From NCBI GenBank assembly GCA_014338405.1, contig JTDE01000417.1:93062-157061 (forward strand): a stretch of DNA of 64,000 bases. Reading direction: 5' to 3'. Of this stretch, positions 59,816 to 64,000 are shown one piece after another. The translations under genes were made by a program, and so were the position numbers. Origin of the DNA: Paragonimus skrjabini miyazakii (lineage: Eukaryota; Platyhelminthes; Trematoda; Plagiorchiida; Troglotrematidae). The first letter of the stretch is position 1, and every line of letters starts with the position of its first letter. Under the pieces are notes generated by a model. The model made no database searches. It was given only the letters and a program-made list of their open reading frames with translations, and had not been told where the DNA came from.

Positions 59816-62800
59816 AACACATCGAAACCGAGCTTGTTCGCCCAGCTCTGACTTCTGACGAAATCTCTGGGTTCACTTAACACCTACTGGTCGGTCGTGG
59901 GTCTGAGTGCCTGGCGTGCATGGTGTCAGATAAACCCGTCAAAGTTCAAACAATCATTCACCACTTCTCTGATTAAGAATCTATCCTTTTGGAACCATAA
60001 GACTCGTGCTAACAAATATTTACTTCCATTCTTGCCACCCGTGTATCAGGCCATATGCACCCCCTGTTGGTAATAGTTACACAAGATCATTTGGGAGGAG
60101 TTACTTTAGTCAGTCCGGTAAATGAGTTTGTCGAGCGACTGGGGGGTATTGCTAATAATAAGACATCAACTTGAATGTTGGGTCCAACTAATAAACTGTT
60201 GCAATGGCACTTGATTCAAGTGACTTGAAATGTGCGAGTTCCTGACTTCAATGTAACGGAAAATTTGAACATAACCCGACGGACCGCCTGTCGCACCTGA
60301 CAATAATTAAGGAATCTAGACGGTTACTGAAATCCAGGTCCAGTGTGTATTACGTGAAATAAAGGCAAAGATAAATTACGCCAGTAATTTTTTGCATTAT
60401 TTGCGATGAAGCAATTCATATTCCGAATCTCGTTCGAAATACGGTTCCGAAATGGATAAAGCAACCTTTTATTCTGACTTCTATATGTTTGCAACGAACG
60501 GACAGTGGCGTCAGATTGTGGTTTTCAACATGACCTTTTGCACGATAAGACCGATCAATACTGGCTTTCATAATCGACATCCAAAGTTTGCGGATGACGA
60601 TAAACAAAATGATGACGTGCAGCGTAACCACGATACAGATGCGTATAGAATTCACAACTCGACAAATATCCAAGGCTGGGTTCGTCGTTGTTTGAACTCT
60701 TTGCGCGTACACAGTAAGAAAAGTCTCGACTAGACAGACTTTGCATAAAATGCCAAGGCTCTGACCCACTGCATCTAAAGGAATTGAGGGCTTTGCAAAA
60801 GAGGAAGTGGTGAAAATTCGAGTCTTCAGTATCACACACTACGAATAAAAAAAATCCTGATTGATAATCCAAAGACTTCTTTCCTAGACCACATGGTTCT
60901 ATCCACTAGGGTTGCAAGATAATTAGTGAACTACCTTCGTAAGCTGAAATCGGTCGACTGTTTAGTTCAGAGACTAACCACAAGGCGGCCAAATTCTCTC
61001 CGTCTGCGAGAAAAGGATGATCGACCTCTGGTAGATCACCGGTTGTAAAAGTGTCGCTCATGACTAGGAGATGCAGACGACTGTTGGTGTGTCTTCCCTA
61101 TGAGCGCTCGATTGGCGCATGTGTTTCGACGCAGACAGGCTTGCACGGAAGTGCTTGGCTTCCGATTCGTTAGAAACAAGCTTATCGCTGTGTTTTCAAA
61201 TCCAGCAATTTATCTTGCACAAGCATGGTCCAGTTTGCATTCTGGAATTTGCCGTAGTGCCCATCATTTAGACCATAATGTTGAGTAAGTTGAATTAGTC
61301 CAGAATAAAAGACGTTTTACCTCATCCCCCATGAAAACCAATGTCTCTTAAAATCGTTTATCGGTTGACAGATAAACCGACAAATTCCTGTCCGCAGACA
61401 AACCCTAATGAACCAATTCACTCGAGTGATAATGTGACACGCCCATCTATATTGCCAAACCATTAATTATTCATGGAAAAGATAATATTCCGTAATTTCT
61501 ATTAGTTTGTCTAAAATGGACTAACTGGAAATCTTAAACGGACATCACAAAAAAATAACTGCAGGTGCTACAATTAACACTACGTTATATTTTTTTAGAT
61601 TTAGTAGAAGTAAGGTTCAAGAACAAATGTGCAGAAGTACCAGCTAACAACACTTTCTGTAAACTATGTGACAGAAGAAAAGTTGATATTCTCGCGGAGT
61701 CTTTCGAAAAAATGCGGTGGAACAATTAAAAACATTGGTAATAATCTATACTATAGGGTGTACTATGTTTGAAGTGGTAATCTCAAACTCCTTTTCAAAC
61801 AGTTTAACTGATGTCTCCATTTTTAAGACCTTTTTACAGCTGATTAATCAGGTTCACTATCGAATTGCCAACCTATAGTTGCTTCCGTTTCGTGCGATTA
61901 CTTTGTGCCGGACGATCGCTTGTAAACCGATACGAAATCTGTGGTGCAAACATGGTCAAACAGGAAGCAAAACACGGTTTAATACAAACAGATATGTTTG
62001 TTTATGCCACATTTACGTACCACTGACCGCAAACATGGTATACGTGGCATCGATAAACAAAAGGTATCGTCTGGCTGAATATGGTTGTTTGCCAATTTGT
62101 GTAAATGATCAGCGGTTGAATATACGAGTTAAACACATGAATTGTGCCCAGGTTTGGTTGCAAACATGATGTGACAGCAGTGATCGCATGTACAGACAGG
62201 CAGTAACTATGGCATGACTTTGAGTTGATTTCTATTCCAAAATTAACAGTGAGCATTTATCCAAAAGTTTTGTGGAAGAGTTTATAAATTAGTGCAATGG
62301 CCACAAAATAAAAATTAGTAGACGACGTTGAAAGCGTGGAAGATAATGATTGTCGTCTGGTACTGAAAAGCAGTGCAAACGTACTGTGGTTCATTTGGCT
62401 GGAACTGTGTGTAGACGTTTTTAGAGATCAATAGAAACGTGTCAACGGATTTTAAATTCATTTATAAATACCACAAGTCAAATCAGTCGCTACTAAGTGA
62501 AAAACTGGTATTATAATTAATTAGGCCTACAGTTTAAAACATAGAATGAAAGTTAGAGTTTTTAATTGTCTAAAACTCACTGTCAAGTTAACAAGTGGAT
62601 AGAACCGATAACGGTGAGTGTGAATCACATGGGGACAATATGAAATTGATCCAAGTTTTAACCCACGTGATCTTACCTTAATTGGTGCAAATCTACTCGT
62701 GGGTGGACTGTGTTACTTTAATAATGCGAAACTTGATAGATCAATAAAAACACCTTATTTTGTTTCATTTGGACACCTCCTGCCTAATGCGTTAGACTAT

Positions 62801-63400
62801 TGTTGTGTCATGTTGAGTATTGTTACTATTAGATTACAGCAGTAATTTGCTTTGTTCATCGTGGACGCGTGGACAAAGAGGTTATACAGAAACACTGTCA
62901 GCTAAAAGGAGAAACAGAGGAGAACTTTACTGGACAACATAATTAGGCTTTATTACAGTTAGAAAGCCGTTCATACAAAGTCATTAAATATTATAGGTCA
63001 GAGGGCTTTTGGACAATATTTACGTTGTCATGTGACGTGGCCAATCGATGAGACATTACAAATAGCGGAAGTAGCTTTATAAAAATAAAAGCCGGCTAAC
63101 GAATAAAACGTCCCAGAAGGTTTCCAAACACATAAAACACTACGGTTAGAGTGTGAATGAATAGTAAAAACAAATAAGGCTTTTGAAATTCGAGCCTAAA
63201 AGAACGAAACTTACAGCTGTTTCTTGAGTTCTGCGGAAAACGCACATATATTTTTAGTTGAAAAATCATTTTTAGGTGATACTTAAATATGATATAATTT
63301 TAGACCTTATTTCCAGTTTATCTTCCAAACAATTCGCTAATCACTTTTGTTTCCATTTGACATCCATTCTCCTTATACTGTTGTATGACAGGCAGTTTAG
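59816..63400. other. No recognised gene
   Basis: Frames up to about 139 codons (60416-60835, minus) overlap others on both strands and show no domain. A short resemblance of 60522-60550 to 63612-63645 (TTTTCAACATGACC and then TTGCAC) suggests one more dispersed repeat, with too little sequence to define. Confidence 0.45.
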
Positions 63401-63442
63401 TTGTGAGTAGTATACTACTCACAAGTAGTATATTACCCACAG
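63401..63442. repeat. 24-bp perfect palindrome with a tandem third unit
   Basis: 63401-63424 is a perfect palindrome, each half being TTGTGAGTAGTA and its complement. Directly after it GTAGTATATTACCCAC (63426-63441) repeats GTAGTATACTACTCAC (63408-63423) with two changes at an 18-bp spacing. No gene is next to it. It could be a protein-binding site, the end of a foldback repeat, or chance. Confidence 0.9.
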
Positions 63443-64000
63443 GCGACATTCAGGAACAAAAGGGCAAGCTCCGAACGCCCGGAAGACGACAGACAAGAAG
63501 AGGCTATCGGAATAGTGTGTACGCGCTACGGCAGCAGTTGCACCGAGACGAATGACAATGATGCATGTGAATGCACGTCTGATTTGAAAATGCGTGAGCA
63601 TGTTTGTGGTCTGATTTTCAACATGACCTATACGGGAGTTTGCACAATAAACGAATTTTCAGGCCAAGCGTCTTTCACCATCACAACCATATGACATTCC
63701 CTGTAAGTGTTGGGTCAAGTGGCATTTCGAAACATAGTATCTTATAGTTAAGTTATTGACCGTGATGGATAAATGAAAAAGAGGAATAAGCACACAGGAT
63801 GGAGAGTTTGGTTTGAAAGTAAGCAAGAAAATGGTCACTATGTTTACTCTGTCTGATTGACAGCTCTCTGAAACACCTGTTCAGTTCAAATATAAAAATC
63901 AACCTTGAAAGAAAGCAAGTATTTGCTAAAGTTAACAACATACTTTTTCACTTTCTGGTACATCCATGACTAAAAAAGAAGTAATTTTTCGTTCAAGTCT
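63443..64000. other. No recognised gene at the right edge
   Basis: Two minus-strand frames of about 60 codons have no motif. The stretch continues beyond the window. Confidence 0.45.

Noticed and set aside
60416..60872. Overlapping frames of up to 139 codons on the minus strand and 93 on the plus strand
   Set aside because: Mutually overlapping, with no domain; most likely chance in a stop-poor stretch.

Overview
The window looks like repeat-dominated intergenic/intronic DNA from a flatworm, most likely a digenean trematode. The evidence is indirect. It holds several decayed copies of one family of endonuclease plus reverse-transcriptase LINEs of the RTE/BovB-like kind common in fluke genomes, a CR1/Jockey-like LINE, a Penelope-like element with a GIY-YIG domain, three Ty3/Gypsy remnants, tRNA-derived SINE-like repeats, a eukaryotic U6 snRNA-like sequence and simple repeats. 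There are no bacterial operons. Genus cannot be set from this sequence. A run of exactly 100 N (40253-40352) marks an assembly gap.

Layout: 1-9125 is a transposon graveyard. It contains a repeat fragment, a U6-like gene on the minus strand, LINE copy 1 (+), LINE copy 2 (-), LINE copy 3 (+), a Gypsy element without a visible 5' LTR (5258-8886) and LINE copy 4 (-), which is an inverted near-copy of part of copy 3. At 9897-10721 (-) lies the only convincing host coding exon: 275 open codons bounded by a plausible acceptor and donor; its product was not recognised. From 10722 to about 19850 almost nothing is recognisable. At 19850-23115 a second, older Gypsy is split by a 571-bp compound SINE-like insertion bounded by a 7-bp direct repeat. 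From 23 to 49 kb there are isolated insertions: a LINE tail with a long ATG microsatellite, a CR1-like RT fragment, a LINE tail beside the assembly gap, a TA-cored palindrome, a tRNA-like sequence, a second LINE-tail type and another SINE copy.

From 49 kb on there is a Penelope-like remnant (49430-50400, -), a third Gypsy remnant (53290-53995, +), a nearly full-length but dead LINE (56640-59815, +), and a 24-bp perfect palindrome at 63401. None of the retroelement coding regions is intact; each shows stops, frameshifts or lost catalytic residues. Any copy moved recently must have used proteins from elsewhere. Homologies between copies were found by eye, so borders are approximate unless stated. 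I found no complete gene system that I would call new. The best candidate for an undescribed structure is the compound inverted SINE-like insertion at 21323-21893 and the repeat family it belongs to.
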